Both the position numbers and the translations under genes were made by a program. A DNA stretch of 64,000 nt from Trichomonas vaginalis G3 (lineage: Eukaryota; Parabasalia; Trichomonadida; Trichomonadidae), in contig NC_067207.1 of the NCBI RefSeq assembly GCF_026262505.1, forward strand, positions 27,186,082-27,250,081, read 5' to 3'. Below, in pieces: positions 1 to 8,503 of the stretch; positions within the stretch are counted from its first letter, which is position 1, and each line of letters starts with the position of its first letter. The notes under the pieces are model-generated. The model was given only the letters and a program-made list of their open reading frames with translations. It did not search any database and had not been told where the DNA came from.

Positions 1-1404
1 AGAATCAACACATCAAACAAAACAATAGAAGTTCAAGGTTTACCTAGTGCACATAAAACAATAGGCACAAGACAGGTAGCAGATAACAAATTTTACATTG
101 GTATTCTTCGTAAGCGTATTAATGAAATAGTCGCAGAAATTGAAAGACTCAAAGACGAAAATGAGACTCGTAGAAGAGGCCAAGCTATATCAGTTTCACT
201 ACAGCAAGAGGTTGGCGACCTTAGAAACCAGATCGCTCAACAAGAAGCTGAATTAGCAGATTATAACGTGCTGGCTGATAGATTGTCTACCAAAGTCTCA
301 TACGATGAAATGCAAAAGGCTCTCAATGACTTAATACAATCCAACTCCCAACTAGAAAAGGAAGCAGACAGATTGTATCGTGAGAGAAAAGATCTCGATG
401 CCATCGTTACTGATCAGGAAAATCAAGTCCAGGAGATGATGCGTGGCAATGGATCACCTCAATTACAAGAAATGGTTAAAGAGATTGATTCTCTTGAAGA
501 ACAATGCCGCGAACTTCGTGGAAAAACAGGAGATCTTTCAGGAAAATCACGTGAAGAGCTCCTTCAGATTGTTAAAGATACAACATCTAAGATTGGAGAT
601 ATTGATAAGGCTATTCAAGATGAAAATAAGAGTTTACAGTTCGTTGATCAGCAGATCAAGAACCTTGAAGCTCGTGAAGCAGATCAGAATACAGAAAGAG
701 GCAAAAAGTACTTAGTTTTGCTTCAACGTGAAAAAGATATGAATAATTTCATCAAGAACTATCCAACAACACTCGATACAGCTCAAAAAGAACTTGCAGA
801 AGCTCAAAAGCGCGTTATCGAAGTACTTACTACTACATCTCGCGATTTGGAAACTTTAGATAAGCTCCCAACGCTTGAAAACTTCCATCAATTACAGGCA
901 GACCTCGAATACAAGGCCAAACAGATGACAGATGCCCAAGCTACTGCTCAGGCTCTTCAGGCTGAAGTCGAACAGCGTCGTCGTGAATTAGAAGACCTCC
1001 AGAACGTCGATGAAAAGATCAGACAAGAAGAACAGTCCATAGAGAAGCAGATAAAGAAGATGAATGCCGAATTACCACAGTTCCAAGACGTAGAAACAAT
1101 CAGACAAGAAGGAGAACTTAGAAAACAACAAAAAGAAGCAGAAAGAGACTCCCTCAAAGAGCAATTTAAGAATATTAGAAAGGCAACAAATGCTTTAGCT
1201 ACACAATACAACGAGGCTAAAGCAAACCTCAGAACAAATGAACAACAGACGAAACTTCACCAACTTGAAAAAGATTTGCAGAGCAAGGCACAGGAAAGTG
1301 CCGAAATTATAGAGCATATTGAGCAAGAAAGAAGAAAGACAAACTATGCAATGGTTAAACGCCAGGCCTTAGCAATTGTTAATGAAATCAACCAGGGTCT
1401 TTAA
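1..1404 (+). CDS. IFT74: IFT74, intraflagellar transport protein (5' end outside window)
   Basis: The reading frame is open from base 1, so the gene starts upstream of the window; the first ATG inside is not a convincing start. The product is almost entirely heptad-rich coiled coil. The segments ELADYNVLADRLST (near codon 85) and LLQREKDMNNFIKNYP (near codon 240) match the conserved pattern of IFT74/72 as I know it. IFT74 pairs with IFT81 in the IFT-B complex and carries tubulin into growing flagella, which fits a flagellated trichomonad. The gene is intact to its TAA, unlike the neighbouring transposon genes. Another coiled-coil axonemal protein is the alternative, but the ordered motifs favour IFT74. 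Confidence 0.8.
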   Translation, partial: RINTSNKTIEVQGLPSAHKTIGTRQVADNKFYIGILRKRINEIVAEIERLKDENETRRRGQAISVSLQQEVGDLRNQIAQQEAELADYNVLADRLSTKVSYDEMQKALNDLIQSNSQLEKEADRLYRERKDLDAIVTDQENQVQEMMRGNGSPQLQEMVKEIDSLEEQCRELRGKTGDLSGKSREELLQIVKDTTSKIGDIDKAIQDENKSLQFVDQQIKNLEAREADQNTERGKKYLVLLQREKDMNNFIKNYPTTLDTAQKELAEAQKRVIEVLTTTSRDLETLDKLPTLENFHQLQADLEYKAKQMTDAQATAQALQAEVEQRRRELEDLQNVDEKIRQEEQSIEKQIKKMNAELPQFQDVETIRQEGELRKQQKEAERDSLKEQFKNIRKATNALATQYNEAKANLRTNEQQTKLHQLEKDLQSKAQESAEIIEHIEQERRKTNYAMVKRQALAIVNEINQGL

Positions 1405-1528
1405 TATTAATATGTAAAAATATATTCTTTTCTATAATAATCTTACAAATTCTTTTTATCTCTGTTCTAAAATCCTTATCATTTTCATAAAATTTCTAAA
1501 AATTGCATTTAGTGTCTATTTGATTTCA

Positions 1529-1533
1529 TGTTC
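1529..1533 (+). repeat. Target site duplication, left, element A (TGTTC)
   Basis: TGTTC directly precedes the A-run that begins element A and recurs directly after the T-run at 24108-24112. A 5-bp duplication is within the 5-6 bp range known for Mavericks. Confidence 0.6.
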
Positions 1534-1603
1534 AAAAAAAAAAAAAAGGTAGTGGGGCTTCCAGGCACTTCGTGCCCTCTAGCCCCGAAGATGTTTAGTA
1601 TAA
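1534..1603 (+). repeat. Left terminal inverted repeat, element A
   Basis: A run of 14 A followed by GGTAGTGGGGCTTCCAGG and a further ~40 bases matches the reverse complement of the right end, with about two mismatches outside the A/T run. It contains a small internal palindrome, GGCACTTCGTGCC. Homology stops after AGTATAA. Confidence 0.85.
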
Positions 1604-1627
1604 ATGAAGTTTTTATTCGGAAAATTG

Positions 1628-1735
1628 TTAGTCTTCTGGTGTGAATTCGGAGGACTCTTCTTCTTCCTCCATTGCTTCTGGGAAGAAGCCTTCTTCTGGG
1701 TCGAAAACATTATATAATGTGTCGCTTTTCACAAA
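1628..1735 (-). pseudogene. Open tail of an acidic protein, no start (possible gene remnant)
   Basis: A 36-codon stretch on the minus strand is open to a TAA at 1628-1630. It reads as a protein tail: VFDPEEGFFPEAM followed by a Glu run and ending FTPED. It has no plausible start or promoter and lies between the TIR and the methyltransferase gene. The composition looks coding. It may be the surviving 3' end of a gene deleted from this end of the element; in element B the polymerase lies toward one end, but I have no direct match to it. Confidence 0.3.
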
Positions 1736-1787
1736 TTATATATGTTTTCATGTTTTGTCACTTTTCTGTCACTTTTCGGGTAAAAAC

Positions 1788-1807
1788 ATTTTTATTATTA
1801 TATATAA
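1788..1807 (+). promoter_or_regulatory. Element-type promoter motif before the methyltransferase
   Basis: ATTTTTATTATTATATATAA abuts the ATG. The same layout, ATTTTTAT, then a short spacer, then an A-rich TAA-like end touching the ATG, occurs before most genes of elements A and B. Function is inferred from recurrence. Confidence 0.5.
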
Positions 1808-2635
1808 ATGAATTTTACAAAACCTCCGTTACCGTTCTTTGGAAATAAGAGTAGATGTAAAGATATTATATTGAGAGAACTTAAGAAACTACCGAATGGT
1901 CTAACATTTGTAGATTTGTTCGGTGGAAGTTTCTATATATCCCATTTGTGCCATACAATATTCCCAGACTCAAAGATTATATGCAATGACTTCGACAACT
2001 ATATGGACCGTCTCAAACATATACCAGACACAAACAATATATTGAAAGAGTTAAAAGAAAAGATACCTATAGGTAAGATGGAACGTATACCATTAGATAA
2101 GAAAAATATTGTGAGAGAGGTTTTGAAAAAAGCAGAATATATAGACTGGGATAGTATATCTGCTAGACTATTATATAGTGGTTCTATAAGAGTTCATGAC
2201 ATTGAAACACTTATGTCAAAAGTTTTATATCTTAACTATACAAATGTTTTCAAAGAGGACATAGAAAAATATATTGAGGGTATAGAGTTTGTGAGATGTC
2301 ATTGGACAGAGTTGTATGAAAAATATAAAGACAAGGAAAATGTTTTCTTTATAGTGGACCCACCGTTCTATAACACATGGGATTTTCAATACCAAGTAGA
2401 CTGGACTTTGAGAGACTCTTTAGAAACTTTAGACGTTATACATAACCATCCATGCTTTTACTTTACATCCGATAAAAGTGGTTTGGAAACCGTTATGAGA
2501 TGGTTAGAGGACATACATGACTATGAGTTTATATATGACAAGATAGAATATGAGAGAGGTCCTATAAACCGGAGAAAGTGTCATAACAAAGAAATTTTAT
2601 TAGTAAGTAAATGTGGTTTGAAATCGGATTGTTAG
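1808..2635 (+). CDS. D12-class adenine-N6 DNA methyltransferase (Dam-like)
   Basis: The 275-aa protein has the D12/Dam motifs in order: PFFGNK at residues 9-14 and FVDLFGG at 34-40 for S-adenosylmethionine binding, CNDFD at 59-63, and the catalytic DPPFY at 184-188. The length is normal for a Dam-type enzyme. It would transfer a methyl group to adenine N6 in DNA. The frame is intact, one of the few well-conserved undamaged genes of element A. It opens the plus-strand block next to the left TIR, and a 43-aa ORF overlaps its last 25 bases. N6-methyladenine is reported in T. vaginalis; whether this copy contributes is unknown. Confidence 0.85.
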   Translation: MNFTKPPLPFFGNKSRCKDIILRELKKLPNGLTFVDLFGGSFYISHLCHTIFPDSKIICNDFDNYMDRLKHIPDTNNILKELKEKIPIGKMERIPLDKKNIVREVLKKAEYIDWDSISARLLYSGSIRVHDIETLMSKVLYLNYTNVFKEDIEKYIEGIEFVRCHWTELYEKYKDKENVFFIVDPPFYNTWDFQYQVDWTLRDSLETLDVIHNHPCFYFTSDKSGLETVMRWLEDIHDYEFIYDKIEYERGPINRRKCHNKEILLVSKCGLKSDC

Positions 2636-2742
2636 TTTTAGGTTTTTTCCATTGTGTCATTTATTTCTTTGACGTGGCAGAAAGATATAGAGAATATGAA
2701 GATGAACCAATGCCTGCAAATGTTCAGTATATGTACTCGTAA
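2611..2742 (+). CDS. Small single-span membrane protein, 43 aa
   Basis: This ORF begins inside the 3' end of the methyltransferase gene in another frame and overlaps it by 25 nt. Residues 5-20 are strongly hydrophobic (IGLLVLGFFHCVIYFF), giving one membrane helix, followed by a charged tail with ERYREYEDE. It ends 23 bases before the next ATG. No family is recognised. The clean hydrophobic-then-charged layout supports coding, but its size leaves doubt. Confidence 0.45.
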   Translation: MWFEIGLLVLGFFHCVIYFFDVAERYREYEDEPMPANVQYMYS

Positions 2743-2765
2743 GAGATATTTTTATCTAATATTAA

Positions 2766-3128
2766 ATGGACGCACAGAACTTAGCGAATGCACAGCAACC
2801 TGGACAACCAAACCCAGAGAATATTCCAAATGAAGTTAGAATACAAACTGCAATGGCAAACTATGGTCAAGTGCCAACAGATGTACAAATGCAAACTGCC
2901 ATGTCAAATGACGCTGCGTTAGGTTTGCCACCATGGTATGCAAATATGAGATGGAAAGAGTTTTATACAAACCCTGAAGTGGGATATAAACAACTTTATG
3001 CAGATGACGCGAACACAGGAGTTGACCCAGAATATGTTTTCTACCAGAGGAGAAACAGAATGTATGAGCTCCAGTTAAAGAATGCTATGGAACTCAACAG
3101 GAAACGTAAGAGACTAGGCGGACATTAG
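2766..3128 (+). CDS. Unknown 120-aa Gln/Asn-rich element protein
   Basis: I do not recognise this protein. The N-terminal half is rich in Gln, Asn and Pro and holds an imperfect internal repeat (EVRIQTAMAN / DVQMQTAMSN). The C-terminus is basic (RRNRMYELQLKNAM, then NRKRKRLGG). An ATTTTTATC-type motif lies just upstream. It sits between the methyltransferase block and an amphipathic small protein, so a small virion or DNA-binding role is possible but unproven. Confidence 0.6.
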   Translation: MDAQNLANAQQPGQPNPENIPNEVRIQTAMANYGQVPTDVQMQTAMSNDAALGLPPWYANMRWKEFYTNPEVGYKQLYADDANTGVDPEYVFYQRRNRMYELQLKNAMELNRKRKRLGGH

Positions 3129-3146
3129 ATTTTTACATATAGTAAA

Positions 3147-3392
3147 ATGGGTTTCTTCAGTAAGATAGGAAACTTCTTTCGAAATGTTGGAAGAGGTATA
3201 TGGAATGGAATAAAAACCGTAGGAAGAGGAATTTGGAACGGAGTCAAAAATATTGGTAAAAGAGTAGGTCAGTTTGTTGGTATTATACCTAAAGACCCTG
3301 AACCAGAAGAGCAAGCTCCTGTTATACAACAGCCTGAACCTGCACCACAGTCTAGTTGGCAACCAAATCCAACACCACAACCGGTATATTAA
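3147..3392 (+). CDS. Small amphipathic protein, 81 aa (candidate minor virion or membrane-active protein)
   Basis: The first ~45 residues form a cationic Gly/Phe/Trp-rich amphipathic stretch with repeated VGRGIWNGIK-like units (GRGIWNGIKTV / GRGIWNGVKNI). The tail is rich in Pro, Gln and Glu. Similar short proteins that open with a Gly/Phe start and a Trp-Lys amphipathic helix occur at 6904, 33542 and 33803. Such layouts recall membrane-active minor capsid proteins of adenovirus-like viruses; this is analogy, not a sequence match. It is convergent with the 3397-4244 gene with only 4 nt between them. Confidence 0.6.
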   Translation: MGFFSKIGNFFRNVGRGIWNGIKTVGRGIWNGVKNIGKRVGQFVGIIPKDPEPEEQAPVIQQPEPAPQSSWQPNPTPQPVY

Positions 3393-3396
3393 AAAA

Positions 3397-4244
3397 TTAT
3401 ATTTTTACCGTTCGATAGTAGTTGTATATGAAACTAAGTTCTAAGTAAAACGCATGGTATAATGGAATTATTCTTTTTCTTCCATCTGTAGTAAACCATA
3501 CTTGAAAGTCTGAAATACTTCCACTTGGTGGTTCGTATAACTTTGTAGGTTTTTCGTAAAAGTCATTTGCCAAGCATAAGAAAGAGTTTTGGGCGCCAGA
3601 AAATGAAGCATGAACAATAATAGCAGCTGGGTCGAAAACATTTTCATATGTTCCATTAGGGTTTTCGACTTCATAAAAGTCTGGGTGTACTGGATATGCT
3701 GCAGGCTGATTTAACATCCTCATAAATCTATACCATGCCAAGTTGTTATATTTTGTAGAAATATAAACGTTTTCTCCAAGGTCTTCTATTCTATTGATTT
3801 TAACAGTTGCATTTTTCCTGTCATAAATAATATCGAGATGGTATTCTCCTTCGTCAATGTTATACTGGTTTGCATATTCGATATAGATATCGTTTATTTT
3901 TTCTTGAAAAGCTTGAAGAGTTGTTTCTAAGTTTACAAGCAAACTAACTTGTAAAAGTTTTCCCTGTTCAAATTTCTCATACATACGTTTTTCTTTGTTA
4001 TAGTATCGAACTTCAAAACCGACCGTAAATGGGAAACCATGTATGGCTTCTGAAATGAACTTCATTCTACGAAAGCCAATAGCTTTTGTGACAGATGGGT
4101 CTCTTAACCATCTTAATGGGTAGTCAAAACGATAGCCTTCATGCTTTACGGTCTCTGTCTCAAACTTTTGACGACATTAGTAAAAAGTTCATCTAATGGT
4201 TTAGTTGTAGCAACTCTTGAATTTTCTTTTTCTATTGGAAGCAT
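3397..4244 (-). pseudogene. Structural-type protein, paralogue of the 8504 gene, one frameshift
   Basis: Reading from an ATG at 4244, the first ~32 codons match the N-terminus of the 8504-9364 protein (TKPLDELFTN against TKPLDYIFTN). The frame then breaks near 4150-4165, and the rest (222 codons open) matches to the end. Shared blocks include FDP, HASFS, SFLC, YEPPS and SDFQVWFTT, ending LELSFIYNY. The β-rich, Pro/Tyr-rich sequence suggests a jelly-roll or other virion protein, but I cannot name the family. The single indel is the only damage seen. Confidence 0.6.
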
Positions 4245-4262
4245 ATTTTATCTAGAATAAAA

Positions 4263-5932
4263 ATGTCGAAAGATATTGCTTCCATGAGAGAAATACAACA
4301 CAACCGACAACTCATTATGCAAGCTCTAAATAAGAACACAACAAACTTTTCAAACTATTCTAAGATATCTGAGTCATTGAAAGAAGGAAACTTAAAACTG
4401 ACAATAAACCCAATGACAGATGAGTTTCTGTTTCAAGACAATAAGAACCATACTGTCTGTATAAATCCAACAAAAGGAACTTTAAACGAGAAACCTATAA
4501 ATGAACTTCTTTTGAAAGCAGATGTTGACAACAAAGCTGACAAAGAATATGTAGACGATGCAATAGCAAAAGAAGAAGAAAGAGCTAACAATGCTTATGC
4601 AACAAAAGAACATACTCATCCTGAACTAGCAGACAAAACATATGTTGACAATAAAATGTCAAGTGAAGTGACGAGAGCTGAAAACGAATATTCTAAAAAG
4701 ACTCATACACATTCTATATCTGAAATAACAGACTTACAAGAACCTTAAACAGTAAAAGTGCCGTTGGACATACACATACCATTGCAAATATTACAAACTT
4801 ACAAGAAACCTTAAACAGGAAAAGTGCCGTTGGACATACACATACATCTTCTGAAATAACAGACTTAAACGTTAGCCTTGAAAGAAAGCAGATAAAACAT
4901 ATGTCAATGAAATATACCAAAGTTTGATAGGAACAACAAAAATATTGAAACTATTGTTGGTGACTTTTCTTTCAATGAAGAAAATAAATATTTAGATGGC
5001 AGTTTGTACAGTCCTTAAGAAATGGTATACGGTATAAACTCATTCCGAAAAATAACAATGAAATGTATGTAAGCTATATAAAGAATGATGGTACACAAGT
5101 TAAAGTTCCATTAGACAACAACTGCTACTTAAACTTATATGGAGACGAACAAAAGAAATATTTCCGAGTTTATGAAATGGCAGATATGACATTGCCTGAC
5201 CCAGCTCCAGCACCATATTATTATGACTATGTAGATGACGAAGGAACACTACATGCAGATGAACAAAAGCAAACATTATATTTAGATTATTATAGATATA
5301 AAAGATATAATGCAATAGAAAAAACGAGAATAGTATATTATTATATAGATGACAGAAATAAATATTATAGTCAAGATTTTACCTACCCTGAAAACATAAG
5401 ATTATATTATAAAAAATATTCTTACACAAACCAGAAAGAAACCTGAAATAGTTGCACTATATTTTAAGTTCAAAAAGACAATCCTATAATGTCTCATATG
5501 TTTGATTTAATGAACCCAGTAGGTTCTATTTATACATCTATGGATGCAAGAGGTCCTCAAGTAATGTTTGGTGTTGGTGCATGGGAACAAATAGTCGACA
5601 GGTTTTTGTATTGTGCAAACTCTTCAAAGGAAACAGGTGGAAGTAAAACGATTTCAGGTGAAAATTTACCTGCACACAGTCACTACATAGATTTAAGTAC
5701 ATCTCAAGCAGGTTGGCATAAGCATAGATATTGGGATTGGTCAGGAATGACAAAAGGTAAAGGATATGATGTTAAAGACGAGGTTAAGTTTGCTATAAAT
5801 TGTTACTGGAGTGACACTCAGGGAGAAGGAAACCATACACATCACGTTTCAGGATATACGCAAACAACGGGACAAAGTAAAGAATACATGCCACCTTACA
5901 TGACAGTTTACGCATGGTATAGAAATGCTTAG
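4263..5932 (+). pseudogene. Phage-tail-fibre-like protein, several frameshifts (element A)
   Basis: In order: an N-terminal anchor (~90 aa); a repeat stalk with KADKEYVDD, HTHPELADKTYVD, KKTHTHSISEITDL and GHTHTSSEITDL; a Tyr-rich β region; and a C-terminal domain with HSHYID, GWHKHRYWDW, GNHTHHVSGY and MPPYMTVYAWYR. GHTH-x-IxxL stalk repeats and a His-rich collar end with PPY are typical of bacteriophage fibres such as T4 gp12, where HxH pairs bind metal in a trimer. Likely role: trimeric receptor-binding fibre. The frame is broken at about 4745, between 4860 and 5062, and near 5446-5489. The 3' ~1.0 kb is nearly the same as in element B. Confidence 0.75.
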
Positions 5933-6886
5933 TCGTCATTTTCAACTTCTTTAGCATATTCGTCAGGAGTTGTCTTATATTTGTTAGGAACTGTCTTTGA
6001 AAGTATACCACCTTGAACTTTGACAAGTTTGAAACGAGGTCTGACAATAGTAGTTTTATCTTCTGCTTGCAGTGTGTACATTTTGCCATGTTTGCCTAAA
6101 ACTTCATAATATTCTCTTGTATACTTTCTTCTATTTTTACGAACACGAACGTGAGTACCTGTCGAGTTCCCATTGTTGTCATAGTCAATAGTATTTTCAT
6201 ATGGGTCGCGTTTAGGTATTTCTATTTTTACTTTGTCACCTTTCTGAAGTTTGAAGCCCGGCATTCTTTCTTGTTTGTCTCTTTTGACTAAATTATTAAT
6301 ATATAGTCTTTCTCTAAGTCAGGGTTGTTTTTCATTTCTTCGGGGGAGTGGTTTCCCAAACCTTTTTGTTTACGGCTATTGTAAATATTTAAAACTTGTC
6401 TCATCTTTGCCATGGAGAAGTGTCTATATTTGTCGTCATATGACATTTCATTTGCTTCACCACCTTGTGGTTGGTTTAAGTCTCTTAACATTTTATACAA
6501 CCGTCAATGACACCAAGAGCAGAATGGTTTTGGTCGACAATGAAATATTGGTTTACATTTTTTGAACGCAGATAGTTTTTTACATCATCTGATTTGAAAG
6601 AACTTTCACAGTCAGATGTCAGTTTTGTTGGATGGTATTTGTCAACGAATATTGTCAAAGCAGTTTTCACATCTAAAATATTTTTGGACCATAATGGTAT
6701 GGCTTCACAGTATCTTGTGTTTTGACCGACAAATATTAGCCAGTATGGTGGTCCATCTGTTCTAACTCTCGGAATGTTTTCCAAGATATCCATAAACCAA
6801 GCATTTGGTGTTGAACTAAAGATTTTTATCATGAGTGCTTTCTTTGTCGCTTTAGAAACATAGGGGTCCTTGTTTGGATTCGTCAT
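5929..6886 (-). pseudogene. Maverick DDE-type integrase, frameshifted (element A)
   Basis: Three consecutive open pieces on the minus strand make one retroviral-type integrase. The core has WFMDILENI (first Asp), TSDCESSF (second Asp), and NHSALGVIDGCIK followed by LRDLN, where the expected catalytic Glu is an Asp. The last piece holds a small basic β domain (GFKLQKGDKVKIEI ... VRVRKNRRKYT), a chromo- or SH3-like tail. It would insert the element by cutting its 3' ends and joining them to host DNA. Frame breaks lie at ~6485-6500 (in an A run) and ~6265-6290. It converges with the fibre gene, overlapping by 4 nt. Confidence 0.82.
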
Positions 6887-6903
6887 TTTTTATCCTATAA
6901 GAA

Positions 6904-7326
6904 ATGGGTTTATTTGGCGCATTAGCAGGAGTTGCATCCAGATTTTTGCCCGCAGTGGGAACAATAGCCAGAGGTGTATTTGGAGTTGGAAGGAAGATTT
7001 TGAGTACATTAGGTATACTTAAAGAGAAAGCACAACCTATTATACAAACTGTACAGAAAGGTTGGGATGTAGCACGAGATGCAACAAATCTTATTCCAAA
7101 TCCTGAAACAAGAGGAAAAGTTCAAGGATGGATGGACAATGTAGGAAGACAAGCAGGAAACTATTATAACAAAGCAAATGACTACTATAAGCAAGCAGGA
7201 CACTATATGGACCAAGGTGAAAGATTCTTTAACAGAGGATATAACCATGCACAACAATGGGTAAACAATAACCAACCTCAACCGCCTCAAACGTGGAATG
7301 TAAAGTTTTTTACTGAGATGAAATGA
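6904..7326 (+). CDS. Amphipathic small protein, 140 aa (candidate minor virion protein)
   Basis: The N-terminus MGLFGALAGVASRFLPAVG is a hydrophobic, glycine-rich membrane-active-like helix, followed by further Gly/Val-rich and Tyr/Asn/Gln-rich stretches. It diverges from the integrase gene across an 17-bp gap that includes a TTTTTTATCC motif. The proposed minor-virion role rests on resemblance in composition to 3147 and 33542, not on a domain hit. The last codons (FFTEMK) fall in a sequence repeated ~165 bp downstream, so the true C-terminus may be altered. Confidence 0.55.
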   Translation: MGLFGALAGVASRFLPAVGTIARGVFGVGRKILSTLGILKEKAQPIIQTVQKGWDVARDATNLIPNPETRGKVQGWMDNVGRQAGNYYNKANDYYKQAGHYMDQGERFFNRGYNHAQQWVNNNQPQPPQTWNVKFFTEMK

Positions 7327-7427
7327 ACAATACAGCATTGAGACAAATGGGTTCAAGATGGATTTGTCGGCTTCCAGCAGTTACACAACGTGTTTGTCAA
7401 GTTCTTCCTATACCTCAGAAGTTTTAG
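7323..7427 (+). CDS. Short ORF overlapping the 6904 gene by ATGA (34 aa)
   Basis: The ATG overlaps the stop of the 6904 gene (ATGA). The product is 34 aa with several Arg, Cys and Val residues. I see no domain and no promoter motif. It may be a displaced C-terminal piece of the upstream gene after an indel rather than a separate gene. Confidence 0.25.
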   Translation: MNNTALRQMGSRWICRLPAVTQRVCQVLPIPQKF

Positions 7428-7492
7428 ACCGACTTAAAAAACAAAACAACCAGTTGAAAACAAACCAAACTAAAATTTTTTACTGAGATGAA

Positions 7493-8074
7493 ATGACCGA
7501 AGAAGTTGAAAACGGTAGATTTGACACCACAAACAAAAAGTTCAAACCATTGTCAAAACTGTCAAAGAACTTACAGATGAAGAGAAAAATTCAATAATAG
7601 AAAGTGCCAGGTCTGGAAATACAAACCCTAACTACAAAGTCACTTTCATAAAAATGGAACGGCAAGTATCTCAAAAAGAAACAGACTCTCACAAATAAAA
7701 TATTGAAGTCTGAAGGAGCTTTCGAGACAACAGATGGAAAAGTTTACTTCACTGACCAACAGTTCATTATAGAACATCTCATTGACTTAGAGTCGAAATA
7801 TTCTAAACTTTACAACAAACACAAAAAGTTGAAAGGAAAACAAAAACAAATGGCATATGATATTTATGAAGATGTTGACGACACAACTGTTCCTGCAAGT
7901 GAAGTAAAGTCAGAGGAACCAAAAAGTGACGAAAAACCGATAGAAGAAGAAAAAACAAAAACTGAAGATAAACCAAAACCAAAGTTTAGTTTCCAAACTA
8001 AACCAAGTCAACCTTCATTAGCTGGTATGGGTTGGCGTCAAAGACTTATGGCAGCAGGTGGTTATGTAAAGTAA
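7493..8074 (+). pseudogene. Unknown charged protein, two frameshifts
   Basis: An ATG at 7493 opens a frame (MTEEVENGRFD) that breaks after ~20-30 codons. A second frame carries KELTDEEKNSII, and the third, from ~7690, runs 123 codons to 8074 with EEPKSDEKPIEEEKTK and KPKFSFQTKP. The composition is consistent across the pieces, so one gene of ~190 codons is likely. The acidic-basic Pro-rich C-terminal half looks disordered. No family is recognised. Confidence 0.5.
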
Positions 8075-8104
8075 AGAAAAAAATATTTTTTTATTTTTAT
8101 AAAA

Positions 8105-8350
8105 ATGCCCCCATATAGAATGGATAGAAAATCTGCTAGAATAAAAGCAGAGTTGCAAAGATATGGTTGGAGAGTTTCGAAGAATTTTAAATATAGGAAG
8201 GGAAGACCCATAAAAGTCTATGACAAATTGTCTGGTCTTCGCTACGAAATGGATTTGGAAACAGCACGTGCAAATTATCCAAACAGACTAGAGAGGTTAG
8301 AAGAAGAACGTCTTATGGACATGCCTTTCGATGTGTTAAACATTGCATGA
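8105..8350 (+). CDS. Small basic protein, 81 aa, unknown
   Basis: This is an intact ORF preceded by a T-rich ATTTTTATAAAA box touching the ATG. The protein is strongly basic at the N-terminus (RMDRKSARIKAELQRYGWRVSKNFKYRKGR) and acidic near the C-terminus. A DNA-binding or scaffold role is possible. I recognise no domain. Confidence 0.6.
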   Translation: MPPYRMDRKSARIKAELQRYGWRVSKNFKYRKGRPIKVYDKLSGLRYEMDLETARANYPNRLERLEEERLMDMPFDVLNIA

Positions 8351-8484
8351 AGTAAAAAATTTATTTTAAAAAAGTGACATTTTTTAATTTTATTTGAAAT
8401 GTACGCTGAGTTTGTTGGAGAAGACCGTTGGGAAACTTGTTTGTTAGATGAGAAATATGAAATGGCATACCATTTTAAAACAAT

Positions 8485-8503
8485 ATATTTTTACATATAT
8501 TAA
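8485..8503 (+). promoter_or_regulatory. Element-type promoter motif before the 8504 gene
   Basis: ATATTTTTACATATATTAA touches the ATG. It closely resembles the sequences before 2766, 3147 and the MCP start of this element (ATATTTTTACCCATATGAA). Confidence 0.5.

Noticed and set aside
957-1211. Antisense and shifted ORFs inside the IFT74 gene
   Set aside because: Ser/Phe/Cys-rich mirror images of coiled-coil codons; the sense frame is clearly coding.
8399-8503. 34-codon ORF before the 8504 gene
   Set aside because: Its last codons and stop lie inside the promoter motif of the next gene and it shows no gene-like composition; probably chance.
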